Positions 26,592 to 34,887 of a stretch of 64,000 nt of DNA are shown in pieces. The notes under the pieces are model-generated. The model was not told the DNA's origin, ran no database searches, and saw only the letters and a list, made by a program, of their open reading frames with translations. Origin of the DNA: Acidisarcina polymorpha (GTDB taxonomy: Bacteria > Acidobacteriota > Terriglobia > Terriglobales > Acidobacteriaceae); NCBI RefSeq assembly GCF_003330725.1, contig NZ_CP030840.1, positions 5,208,001 to 5,272,000 on the forward strand, written 5' to 3'. The translations under genes and the position numbers were made by a program. Numbering within the stretch: position 1 is the stretch's first letter; the number at the start of each line of letters is the position of its first letter.

Positions 26592-27812
26592 GTGAAACGC
26601 ACAACCCGCCTCGGTGCATTGCTGCCGGTGCTGCTCTATGGCGTCTTGTTGCGTCCCTCGAACGCGGCTGGGGAATTGATCCTACTGGCAAGCGAACAAG
26701 CCAATAGCGCGTCAACCAATGATCCGGCGGCGCTTTTTCGACTGGGCAAGCAGGCGATGCAAACTGGCCAGCTGACAATCGCCGAAGAGGACTTCCGGCG
26801 GGTCATCGCTCTCGATCCAAAATCTGGAGCGGCTCACGTCAACCTTGGCGTCACTTACATGCGATTGAAGCGCTGGGATGACGCACTGAGTGAGTTCCGC
26901 CGGGCAGAGGAGCTATCGCCCGGTCAACCCGGTATTGAATTGAACATCGGACTCGCCTACTACCGCAGAAACGACTTCGCCTCAGCGATCGAACCATTCT
27001 CCCATGCCTTGGAGCGAATGCCCGACCCGAGCCAGGCCAGATATCTGCTGGGGCTGTGTTACTTCTTCACCAACAAGTACAAAGAAGCGACTGACACCCT
27101 CGCGCCCCTGTGGGAAAAGGAATCTGCCAATCTCAACTATCTCTACGTCCTTAGTATCGCGGCCAGTAAGTCTTCGAACGCCGCACTCCAGCAGCAGGCC
27201 TTTGAGCGCATGCTCGCCATCGGACAAAACACTCCGGAGTTTCACCTCTACATTGGCAAGGCGTGGCTCGCTGAAGACGACACTGATAAGGCGTTGAATG
27301 AGTTTAAGCAGGCTGCATCGATGCGGCCGGATCTTCCCCTTGTGCACTACTTCCTGGGGCGCACTTACCTCGAGCAGCATGCGTTTTCGCAGGCCGAAGC
27401 CGAACTGCGAAAGGACATTGCCATCGAGCCCGACTTCGCCTACACCTACGAAGATCTAGGCATCATGTTCGCCCAGCTCGATCAGCCAGCGAAAGCGGAA
27501 CAGGCCTTTCTGCAGGCGATCGAACGCAACAGTTCGCTGGTGAATTCGTACTTCGGCCTTGCCAAACTCTATCGCGGCCAAGGCCGCTATTCTCAGGCAC
27601 TGGAGATGCTGGATCATGCCATCCCTCTGGCGCCGCAAAGCGCCAGCCTGCATTACACCCGCGGCCAGGTGCTCGCCCATCTCGGTCAAACCGCCAAGGC
27701 GCATGCAGAATTCGACACCTCGGCGAAGCTGCTCAAATCCTTCAACGATCGACTGCAGCTCGATCCTTCGGGCGACCGCTCTGCGGATGCCCAGGACGCT
27801 GCCCAGCAGTAA
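26592..27812 (+). CDS. Secreted TPR-repeat protein
   Basis: Tetratricopeptide-repeat scaffold protein of unknown partner. I start it at the GTG at 26592 because a signal peptide follows directly (KRTTRLGALLPVLLYGVLL, then a small-residue cleavage region ending in NAAG). The frame is open back to an ATG at 26349, but that stretch is AT-rich and overlaps the promoter on the other strand, so it is probably not coding. About nine TPR-like units follow from residue 30 onward, for example AALFRLGKQAMQTGQLTIAE, AHVNLGVTYMRLKRWDDALS, VHYFLGRTYLEQHAFSQAEA and SYFGLAKLYRGQGRYSQALE. Length is about 406 residues. It diverges from the TonB receptor gene and could share its control. Such proteins are common beside glycan-uptake genes, but no function is proven. 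Confidence 0.82.
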   Translation: MKRTTRLGALLPVLLYGVLLRPSNAAGELILLASEQANSASTNDPAALFRLGKQAMQTGQLTIAEEDFRRVIALDPKSGAAHVNLGVTYMRLKRWDDALSEFRRAEELSPGQPGIELNIGLAYYRRNDFASAIEPFSHALERMPDPSQARYLLGLCYFFTNKYKEATDTLAPLWEKESANLNYLYVLSIAASKSSNAALQQQAFERMLAIGQNTPEFHLYIGKAWLAEDDTDKALNEFKQAASMRPDLPLVHYFLGRTYLEQHAFSQAEAELRKDIAIEPDFAYTYEDLGIMFAQLDQPAKAEQAFLQAIERNSSLVNSYFGLAKLYRGQGRYSQALEMLDHAIPLAPQSASLHYTRGQVLAHLGQTAKAHAEFDTSAKLLKSFNDRLQLDPSGDRSADAQDAAQQ

Positions 27813-27878
27813 TGCCGGCCAGCAGTAACGCCGGAAGCTTGAGCCCCTTCGCGCATCCACAGCTGGCGCCCCAGCCGG

Positions 27879-29405
27879 TCAGCTCGCTGCCCAGGGCGCG
27901 CGATATTGGGGCATCAACAAACTACTGGCGCGCTCGGAACCCTGGGTCAGGCGGAAGCTTTCGGGGTCCCACTCCAACAGCTCCTGGGTTCGGATGGCGA
28001 TGTTCCCCAGCATCAGGCTCTCCACGATCGGTGCTTCGAAGGCGTAATTAGCACTGGCTGGGGGTCCTCCATGACACGCGTGGATCCACTCGTAATAATG
28101 CGCTAAGTTGGCTGATGTCGCGGTCGGTCCAAGCTCAGGGCGCAGCGGCTGAAAGGGCTCGTTCGCCTGGGTCAACGCCGGCAACGGCGCAGCCAGGCCG
28201 CCATTTGAAGAGAACATCCGAGGCGACGACGCCATGTAGCCGGTGAGCAGCTTGCCGCGATCTCCGCTGTACATGACCCCCTCACCGCCGACACTCATCT
28301 GCGCATCTACTGGGAAACCATCAGGCCGCTCTGGCTTAATGCCTCCGTCATACCAATGAAGCTCGACGGACGGCTTGCCGGCTCTGGCAGGGAAGTTGTA
28401 GTTCAGCCGCGAAGCTACCGGGTAACAATCCGGGAAGAGCTCCGTGGAACTGGCATCGACGCGATCGGCGGCCCCGAGATCGAGCGCACGGAAGATGGTA
28501 TCGAAGCCGTATTCACCCATGTCCCCGATTGCGCCGCAGCCATAGTCGTACCACGCGCGCCAGACGAACGGCAGATAGGCGTGGTTGTAGGGCCGGGATG
28601 GTGCTGGCCCAAGCCACATATCCCAGTTCAATCCGGCAGGGATCGGATCGGCCGTCGCCGGCGTGTTGAGCCCCTGCTTCCAGAATGCCGAAGCTCGTGT
28701 GGTCCAGATATCCACGCGCTGGACCGCGCCAATTGCTCCGCTCTGTACCAGGTCGATCACCCTTTTCGAGTCGGCGGTTTGTGAGTTAAAGATGGAAACC
28801 TGCGTCGCCCGCTTGGTCTCCTGAGCCACCTTGGCCATCTGCCTTGCCTCGCCGACCGTATGCGCCATCGGCTTCTGGCTATACACATGTTTCCCGGCGC
28901 GCATCGCGGCAATGGCAATCACTGCATGCCAGTGATCGGGCGTGCTGATGACGACTGCATCGAGGTCCTTCTCTTTGCTGAGCAGCTCGCGGAAATCCTC
29001 ATACGCAGTGCAACCAGCGTAGCGCGACTTGCCTGCGTCCTTGGCATAGAAGGCGTTCGTGATAGATTGAGCCACCTCACGGCCGGCAGTGGGGCCGGTC
29101 AATCCCGTGCCCCAGCCAGGCTCCTGGAGTAGCAGTCGAACCTTGTCGCGAAGCTCGTGAGGGCCCCAATCAAGATAGTCGCTGCTCTGCCGGTTCACAT
29201 CGCACACGGCAACCAGCTGTACCTCGGGGATGCGCAAGAGGTCCAGCATCACCCGCAAACCCTGGGAGCCCACGCCGATGCAGGCGACTGTCAGCTTGTC
29301 ACTCGGCTTTGGTGTAGTTTGGCCACTGGCCCAACGAGGGAAAAGAAGCGCGCCCGAGGCAGCTGCGCTATAACCGAGGAAGTTGCGACGACTGATGTTC
29401 CGCAT
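27879..29405 (-). CDS. Tat-exported Gfo/Idh/MocA-family oxidoreductase
   Basis: NAD(P)-type Rossmann oxidoreductase family, of the exported type common in Acidobacteriota and Planctomycetota. Twin-arginine signal SRRNFLGYSAAASG at residues 5-18, then VACIGVGSQGLRVMLDL (Rossmann), VISTPDHWHAVIAIAAM, YSQKPMAHTVGEARQM and a C-terminal domain with GCGAIGDMGEYGFD. The usual EKP catalytic-loop motif reads QKP, a conservative change at a position normally important in the family. 508 residues, with an insert relative to the cytoplasmic type. AGG lies 6 bases before the ATG. An exported member needs a tightly held cofactor, because free NAD(P) is absent from the periplasm. It converges with the TPR gene; the ROK kinase gene is divergent. 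Confidence 0.9.
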   Translation of the reverse strand: MRNISRRNFLGYSAAASGALLFPRWASGQTTPKPSDKLTVACIGVGSQGLRVMLDLLRIPEVQLVAVCDVNRQSSDYLDWGPHELRDKVRLLLQEPGWGTGLTGPTAGREVAQSITNAFYAKDAGKSRYAGCTAYEDFRELLSKEKDLDAVVISTPDHWHAVIAIAAMRAGKHVYSQKPMAHTVGEARQMAKVAQETKRATQVSIFNSQTADSKRVIDLVQSGAIGAVQRVDIWTTRASAFWKQGLNTPATADPIPAGLNWDMWLGPAPSRPYNHAYLPFVWRAWYDYGCGAIGDMGEYGFDTIFRALDLGAADRVDASSTELFPDCYPVASRLNYNFPARAGKPSVELHWYDGGIKPERPDGFPVDAQMSVGGEGVMYSGDRGKLLTGYMASSPRMFSSNGGLAAPLPALTQANEPFQPLRPELGPTATSANLAHYYEWIHACHGGPPASANYAFEAPIVESLMLGNIAIRTQELLEWDPESFRLTQGSERASSLLMPQYRAPWAAS

Positions 29406-29652
29406 GTGTGCCTCATCTTAAACACGGCCGATTCATTTGGGAAACTGCAATCGAACGCTGGATGGACGCGCGTCCCACTTATGTATTGAATGCGGGGCGT
29501 AGTTCTATTCCTCGTATCTAGGCTTAGCAGGCCGCATTTGTCCAGGTACCGTTGCCGTTAGGCCGAAGCTTTGGAGCGCCATGCTACGATGCACGAGATC
29601 AATTGCACCCGGCATGACTCCAGTCTCGCCGGACAAGGAGAGCACATCGCAG

Positions 29653-30585
29653 ATGAACCCGGGCCCCATGAGCGAGGCCGCAGCTGTCATTGCTATCGAC
29701 ATCGGCGGCGGCTCCACCAAACTCGCACTCGTGAATAGAAAAGGCGCAATCTCCGGCTGGCACTCTTTCAAAACAGTTGCGTCGAGCGGGGCTGCACTTC
29801 TCGAAAGAGTCGTGGCCGCCAGTCGCCGCCTCCAGACGCAGGCGGAACAGCCCATCGCCGGGATCAGCGCTGCGGTCGCCGGCTTTGTGACACCCCAGGG
29901 CGAACTGGAATATAACCCCAATCTGCCCTGGCTGGAGCGCATTCCGATCGCTGCTATCCTCGCCGGGGAGTTAGGTTTGGACGTCCTTGTCGATGCCGAC
30001 TCAAATGCCGCCTGCGTTGCTGAGTACATCTATGGCCGTGGTCGTGGTTCCGAGCGATTTCTTTGCCTGACCGGAGGAACTGGCCTCGGCGTCGGCATGA
30101 TGGTCGAAGGCAAATTGTTGCGGATCGCCCACGGCTGCATGGGCGATGCCGGGCACGTCATCGTTTCGCCGGAGGGGCCTGCTTGTAGTTGTGGCGGCCA
30201 TGGTTGTGCTGAGGCCATGCTCTCAACCGCTGTCTTGGCCAAGCGCTACGCAGAGATCATCGGATGCAAAGATGCGGGCTTCCGTGCGATCGTTGAAGAC
30301 GCACAATCGAACAAGCCGGCGGCCCTCGAGTTGCTGAAAGAAGCAGGCTACTGGCTCGGTATCGCTTCCGCTTCGCTGGCGAACATCTTCTTTCCCGATC
30401 GCATCGCCGTTGCTGGGGGACTTTCTCAAGCCGGGGATGCACTTATGATTTCTGCGCAAGCTTCTTTTCGCTCGCATGGTGGCCAGCTTCCTCTAACCAA
30501 AGCCTCCCTGGTGCGCTCAACCACTGGCGAACACGCGACCCTTCTAGGCGCTGCAGCATCCTTCTTCCACCCCGAGCTTTTATGA
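29653..30585 (+). CDS. ROK-family sugar kinase
   Basis: Phosphorylates a hexose or amino sugar (glucose, N-acetylglucosamine and N-acetylmannosamine are typical ROK substrates). Start at ATG 29653 with AAGGAG 12 bases upstream. A farther in-frame ATG at 29581 has no ribosome site, and the conserved part begins after 29668. Motifs: AIDIGGGSTKLALV (phosphate-1 loop), DADSNAACVAEY, LTGGTGLGVGMMV (with catalytic Asp in the preceding loop), HGCMGDAGHVIV and the zinc motif CSCGGHGCAE. No N-terminal helix-turn-helix, so it is a kinase and not a ROK repressor. About 310 residues. It sits just upstream of the GH2 glucosaminidase-like gene, so a GlcN or GlcNAc kinase role is plausible. Confidence 0.88.
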   Translation: MNPGPMSEAAAVIAIDIGGGSTKLALVNRKGAISGWHSFKTVASSGAALLERVVAASRRLQTQAEQPIAGISAAVAGFVTPQGELEYNPNLPWLERIPIAAILAGELGLDVLVDADSNAACVAEYIYGRGRGSERFLCLTGGTGLGVGMMVEGKLLRIAHGCMGDAGHVIVSPEGPACSCGGHGCAEAMLSTAVLAKRYAEIIGCKDAGFRAIVEDAQSNKPAALELLKEAGYWLGIASASLANIFFPDRIAVAGGLSQAGDALMISAQASFRSHGGQLPLTKASLVRSTTGEHATLLGAAASFFHPELL

Positions 30586-30634
30586 GTTCGAAAGACCTCA
30601 AGGCCGGCTGCGGCAAGGTCTCCCAAGTTTCTTC

Positions 30635-30686
30635 TTGACAGTCAGAGCAGAACAGCGTAATCCCATATATTCAAACGATTGAATAT
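30635..30686 (+). promoter_or_regulatory. LacI-type operator candidate (site 3) with -35 box upstream of the GH2 gene
   Basis: A 20-base inverted repeat, ATATTCAA-ACGA-TTGAATAT (30667-30686), contains ATTCAAACGATTGAATA (30669-30685), the best copy of the shared 17-base consensus. A perfect TTGACA lies at 30635-30640, but the -10 (perhaps TAATCC at 30658) is poor. It is 107 bases before the GH2 start. The remaining 30586-30793 gap shows nothing else. Confidence 0.62.
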
Positions 30687-30793
30687 TTCAAAATCATTTC
30701 TGTTCCACCAGACCGGGCCAGTAGCGCTCGATCGCCGTCCACTATCATGACGCGCGCGCCCCGCAGCCCTGTTTAAGAGAGGTACTACCCTGC

Positions 30794-33451
30794 ATGTGGT
30801 CTAGATTTGTCGCCCTGCCTGTGTTATTCGCCATCGGCTCCAGCTGCCTCGCTTTGTCTGCGACCCTTCCGTTACGGGAAGGCTGGGAACTCCAATCTGG
30901 CTGCAAGACTCCATCGCAAGGGGATGCTATCTCCACTGCCGGCTTCGACGCCAAGGGCTGGTCCACGGTCAATGTGCCGTCGACCGTCCTGGCTGCTCAG
31001 GTCGCCTCGGGAGAGTTCAAAGACCCTTACTACAGTGACAACCTCCGCAAGATTCCGGGAACGACTTACCCGGTCGGCGACAATTTTTCCAATCTGCCCA
31101 TGGCCGCCGATAGCCCTTACCGCTGCAGCTGGTGGTACCGGAAGCAATTTAACGTGCCCGCCGCCGAGAAGGGAAGCAGACTCTGGCTGCGATTTGGCGG
31201 CATTAACTACCGGGCCAATCTGTGGGTCAACGGCAAGCGCATCGCCGAGGCGACCCAGGTGGCGGGTGCCTATCGCACGTATGAATTCGATGTTACCGAG
31301 AGCGCGCTTCCGGGGAAGACGAATGTCGTCGCGGTCGAGACTTTCGCTCCCACCGAAACCGATCTCGGCATCAACTGGGTCGACTGGAATCCCTGTCCGC
31401 CTGACAAAGACATGGGTCTCACTGGAGCCGTAGACTTGGTGAGCAGCGGTCCCGTAACCGTGCGCTCTCCGCTGGTAGTTACCCACATAACCGGCAGTGA
31501 CGGAGCTGCCGCGGACCTTACCGCCTATGTGCAGCTGCACAACGCTTCTACCGAAGCGGTCAAAGGGAACGTTCTTGCAACCATCGCCGGCGTGTCATTG
31601 AAACAGGCGGTCGAGTTACAACCCGGCGAAGACAAGGAAATCCTCTTCGATCCGCAGACTTACCCAGAGCTACACCTCAAGCACCCAGCACTCTGGTGGC
31701 CGTATCAGATGGGCTCGCCTCACCTTGAGACAGCGTCGGTCTCCTTTGTAACCGCTGGAAAAGTCTCCGACGAGCAGTCAGTGCGGTTCGGTATTCGGGA
31801 AGTTACTTCAGAATTGACGGACAAAGGCTTTCGCCTATTCAAAGTCAACGGCAAGCCGATTCTGATTCGCGGTGCGGGGTGGTCCCAGGACATGCTCCTA
31901 CGCGAGAATCCGCAGCACCTGGAACAGCAGTTTCGACTCGTCGAAGATATGCACCTGAACACTATCCGTCTCGAAGGGAAGTTAGAGACCGAACATTTTT
32001 TCCAGTTGGCAGATGAACAGGGGATTCTCGTGATGCTCGGCTGGTGCTGTTGCGATCAGTGGGAGCACTGGGACAAGTGGACCGCGGAAAATCACGCCGT
32101 CTCGACAGCCTCGCTGCGCTCCCAAATGTTGCGACTGCGCCATCACGCCAGCCTGCTCGTATGGCTCAACGGCAGCGATAACCCTCCTCCGGCAGATGTG
32201 GAGAAAACCTATCTTGATGTCGAATCTCAAACCCGTTGGCCAAATCCCATCCTGTCTTCCGCCACGCAAGCTCCTACAACGGTGACCGGGAAGAGCGGTG
32301 TCAAGATGACGGGTCCTTACGACTACGTCGCGCCGTCCTATTGGCTCACAGATGCGAACCGCTACGGCGGAGCCTACGGCTTCAATACCGAAACCAGTCC
32401 CGGCCCGGCGATCCCGACCTTAAGCAGCTTGAAGAAGTTCATTCCTGCAAGCAATATCTGGCCTCCAGACGATATCTGGTCTTTGCACTACGGAGGCGAG
32501 GGATTCAAGAAGCTTACCGTTTACAACGAAGCACTCGAGGCGAGCTATGGCCCGGCGAAAGACCTCGACGACTATCTTCGCGTCTCGCAAACCATGGCTT
32601 ACACCGGCGAACGGGCCATGTTCGAAGCCTATGGCAGGAATAAGTACACTTCGACCGGAGTTATCCAATGGATGCTCAACAACGCTTGGCCATCGATGAT
32701 CTGGCACTTGTATGACTACTATCTCGATGCCGGCGGCGGATACTACGGCGCCAAGAAAGCCTGCGAGCCCCTCCATGTGCAATATTCGTATGACGATCAC
32801 AGCGTCTTCGTTGTGAACAGCGACTATCATTCGGCCGGCAAGCTGAATGTCAGCGTGGAACTCTACGATTTGCATATGCAAAAGCTGTATTCTCAGCAGG
32901 CGACGGTTGTTCCTGAATCCGACTCGTCTGTGAAAGCTTTGACAATTCCGCAAGAGCAATTCTCCGACAAGTCTCCGATCTATTTTGTCGAGCTGCTGCT
33001 CAAAGATGCGCAAGGAGCTACCGTCTCCCGGAACTTCTACTGGGTACCGTCGAAACTCACCGAGTTCGCATGGGAGAAAACCGACTACACTCATACGCCT
33101 GCCGTGAGTCATGAGGACCTTACTGCGTTGAGGCAATTGCCGAAGACCAAAATCGAATCTTCCCTGCAGGTTGAGAAGGATGGTACCTGGCGGGTCAACC
33201 TGCATAACCCTTCGACGGCGTTGGCCTTCCAGGTGAGCGTGGATGCAGTGGATGCAACCGGGCAGGATATGAGCCCCATGCCTTGGTCGGATAACTATGT
33301 CGAGCTGATGCCCGGAGAAACACGCACCCTTAGCGCCAAGCCGCCAGCTGCGAACGCCGGCGCTTCCATTGTGGTCTCCGGATGGAACATCCCTTCGGAA
33401 ACCTTGAAGGCGGCCCCTCAAAAAAGCGTGCCTCAAAACAGCGCTATGTAG
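30794..33451 (+). CDS. Glycoside hydrolase family 2 enzyme, exo-beta-D-glucosaminidase-like, secreted
   Basis: Signal peptide (VALPVLFAIGSSCLALSA), then a GH2 sugar-binding domain (WWYRKQFNVP, NYRANLWVNGKRIAE), two Ig-like domains, the TIM barrel from about residue 330 (GFRLFKVNGKPILIRGAGWS, HLNTIRLEGKLE), and C-terminal beta domains. The active site reads LVWLNGSDNPPP, with Asp462 where most GH2 enzymes have Asn-Glu, and FNTETSPG with Glu533. The Asp acid/base, the Glu nucleophile and the roughly 71-residue spacing match the exo-beta-D-glucosaminidase (CsxA-type) subgroup, as does INWVDWNPCPPDKDMGL. This suggests removal of GlcN from chitosan oligomers. 885 residues. AGAGAGG lies 11 bases before the ATG. 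The APC permease gene follows 49 bases later. Confidence 0.9.
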   Translation: MWSRFVALPVLFAIGSSCLALSATLPLREGWELQSGCKTPSQGDAISTAGFDAKGWSTVNVPSTVLAAQVASGEFKDPYYSDNLRKIPGTTYPVGDNFSNLPMAADSPYRCSWWYRKQFNVPAAEKGSRLWLRFGGINYRANLWVNGKRIAEATQVAGAYRTYEFDVTESALPGKTNVVAVETFAPTETDLGINWVDWNPCPPDKDMGLTGAVDLVSSGPVTVRSPLVVTHITGSDGAAADLTAYVQLHNASTEAVKGNVLATIAGVSLKQAVELQPGEDKEILFDPQTYPELHLKHPALWWPYQMGSPHLETASVSFVTAGKVSDEQSVRFGIREVTSELTDKGFRLFKVNGKPILIRGAGWSQDMLLRENPQHLEQQFRLVEDMHLNTIRLEGKLETEHFFQLADEQGILVMLGWCCCDQWEHWDKWTAENHAVSTASLRSQMLRLRHHASLLVWLNGSDNPPPADVEKTYLDVESQTRWPNPILSSATQAPTTVTGKSGVKMTGPYDYVAPSYWLTDANRYGGAYGFNTETSPGPAIPTLSSLKKFIPASNIWPPDDIWSLHYGGEGFKKLTVYNEALEASYGPAKDLDDYLRVSQTMAYTGERAMFEAYGRNKYTSTGVIQWMLNNAWPSMIWHLYDYYLDAGGGYYGAKKACEPLHVQYSYDDHSVFVVNSDYHSAGKLNVSVELYDLHMQKLYSQQATVVPESDSSVKALTIPQEQFSDKSPIYFVELLLKDAQGATVSRNFYWVPSKLTEFAWEKTDYTHTPAVSHEDLTALRQLPKTKIESSLQVEKDGTWRVNLHNPSTALAFQVSVDAVDATGQDMSPMPWSDNYVELMPGETRTLSAKPPAANAGASIVVSGWNIPSETLKAAPQKSVPQNSAM

Positions 33452-33500
33452 AGTTCGTCCGACCATCTGAACTAGTATTGTCCCTAAACGAAGGAGCTCG

Positions 33501-34856
33501 ATGGCAGGCCCAACGACGCCGGCGACGACCGGCGCAACCCTTAAACGAAGTCTGCGCTTTCGCGACCTCGTTCTCTACGGCATCATTCTCATCCAGCCGA
33601 CCGCACCGATGCCAAGTTTCGGGGTGATCTACCAGGAAGCTCGCGGCCATGTCGTCACCGCTATCTTATGTGCGCTGGTCGCGATGCTGTTTACCTCGAT
33701 CAGCTATGGCCGCATGGCCCGCGTCTATCCGGAAGGCGGTTCGGCCTTTATGTATGTGGGACGAGAGTTGCACCCGGCACTCGGCTACATCACCGGCTGG
33801 TGCATGGCCATGGATTACATCCTGAATCCCCTGATCTGTACGATCTGGTGCAGCAAGGCCGCCCAGAACTTCTTGCCCGAAATCCCTTATGTTCTCTGGG
33901 CGATCTTTTTTGCCGGTTTATTTACTCTCCTCAACCTGCGTGGCGTGGAGACATCGGCGCGTATCAATGCGATGATGGCCGCTGCGCTAGGCGTCGTAAT
34001 CGTTCTGGTCGTCGCTTCGATCCTCCGGTACCTGCTCAAGTTGCCGCACCAGCCCGGTTCGTTCTATACCACTCCCTTCTATGACCCGTCCACGTTCTCA
34101 TCCAAGGCGCTCTTTCGAGGGACCTCGATTGCGATCTTGACGTACATCGGCTTCGATGGGATTTCGACTTTGACGGATGAGGCGAAGGACCCTGCCCGCA
34201 ACATCCCGCGAGCGATTGTGCTGACCTGCCTCATCACCGGCGTGCTGGCCTCGATCGAAGTTTACCTGGCGCAGCTGGTCTGGCCCCGGGGGATGGCGTT
34301 CCCGGATGTCGATACCGCTTACGTCAGCATCTCCGGCCGGGCTGGAGGCGTGTTCATGTTTGCGCTCGTCAATGCTTCTCTGCTGCTCGCGACGATTGGC
34401 TCGGGAATGGCCTCGCAACTCGGCGCCGCCCGCCTGTTGCTCGCGATGGGCCAGGATGGCGCGATCCCCGGTAAGTTCTTCGGGGCGGTCCATCCCAAAA
34501 ATCGGATACCGCGGAACAATGTCCTGCTCATCGGAGCGATTTGCTTGGCCGGCGCTCTCGTCTTCAGCTATCAGCTAGGCACGGAGCTGCTTAACTACGG
34601 GGCCTTGCTGGCCTTTATGGGAGTCAATGTCGCCTCCGCAGTTCTTGCTTGGCGGGCGGCGAGGCTGAAGCAATGGCTGCCAATCCTCTCGTCACTCTTC
34701 GGCTTCGCAGTCTGCTTTTTCATCTGGCTCAACCTCGGTCATCTCGCTCGCATCGTCGGCACGACCTGGGCGGTCGTCGGTATCATCTGCTGGGCGTTCT
34801 ATGGACGCAAAGCAGGGACAATGCGAAAGGCTTCAACCGGAAACCCGCCCTACTAG
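33501..34856 (+). CDS. APC-superfamily permease
   Basis: Inner-membrane secondary transporter of the amino acid-polyamine-organocation superfamily. About twelve hydrophobic helices are visible. Helix 1 follows LKRSLRFRDLVLYG, the conserved loop GGSAFMYVGRELHPALGYITG lies after helix 2, GFDGISTLTDEAKDPARNIP is the signature after helix 6, and AARLLLAMGQDGAIP marks the region after helix 8. 451 residues, normal for the family. AGGAG lies 4 bases before the ATG. It directly follows the GH2 gene and is probably in the same transcript, so it may import a product of that locus, although classic APC substrates are amino acids and polyamines. The substrate cannot be read from the sequence. Confidence 0.9.
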   Translation: MAGPTTPATTGATLKRSLRFRDLVLYGIILIQPTAPMPSFGVIYQEARGHVVTAILCALVAMLFTSISYGRMARVYPEGGSAFMYVGRELHPALGYITGWCMAMDYILNPLICTIWCSKAAQNFLPEIPYVLWAIFFAGLFTLLNLRGVETSARINAMMAAALGVVIVLVVASILRYLLKLPHQPGSFYTTPFYDPSTFSSKALFRGTSIAILTYIGFDGISTLTDEAKDPARNIPRAIVLTCLITGVLASIEVYLAQLVWPRGMAFPDVDTAYVSISGRAGGVFMFALVNASLLLATIGSGMASQLGAARLLLAMGQDGAIPGKFFGAVHPKNRIPRNNVLLIGAICLAGALVFSYQLGTELLNYGALLAFMGVNVASAVLAWRAARLKQWLPILSSLFGFAVCFFIWLNLGHLARIVGTTWAVVGIICWAFYGRKAGTMRKASTGNPPY

Positions 34857-34887
34857 ACACTTTCGCTTCGAGTCTGCACGACGCATG

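Noticed and set aside
32420-33466. Long open frame on the reverse strand of the GH2 gene (348 codons)
   Set aside because: High-GC shadow of a well-supported gene. No recognisable domain, no ribosome site, and low-complexity Arg/His composition.
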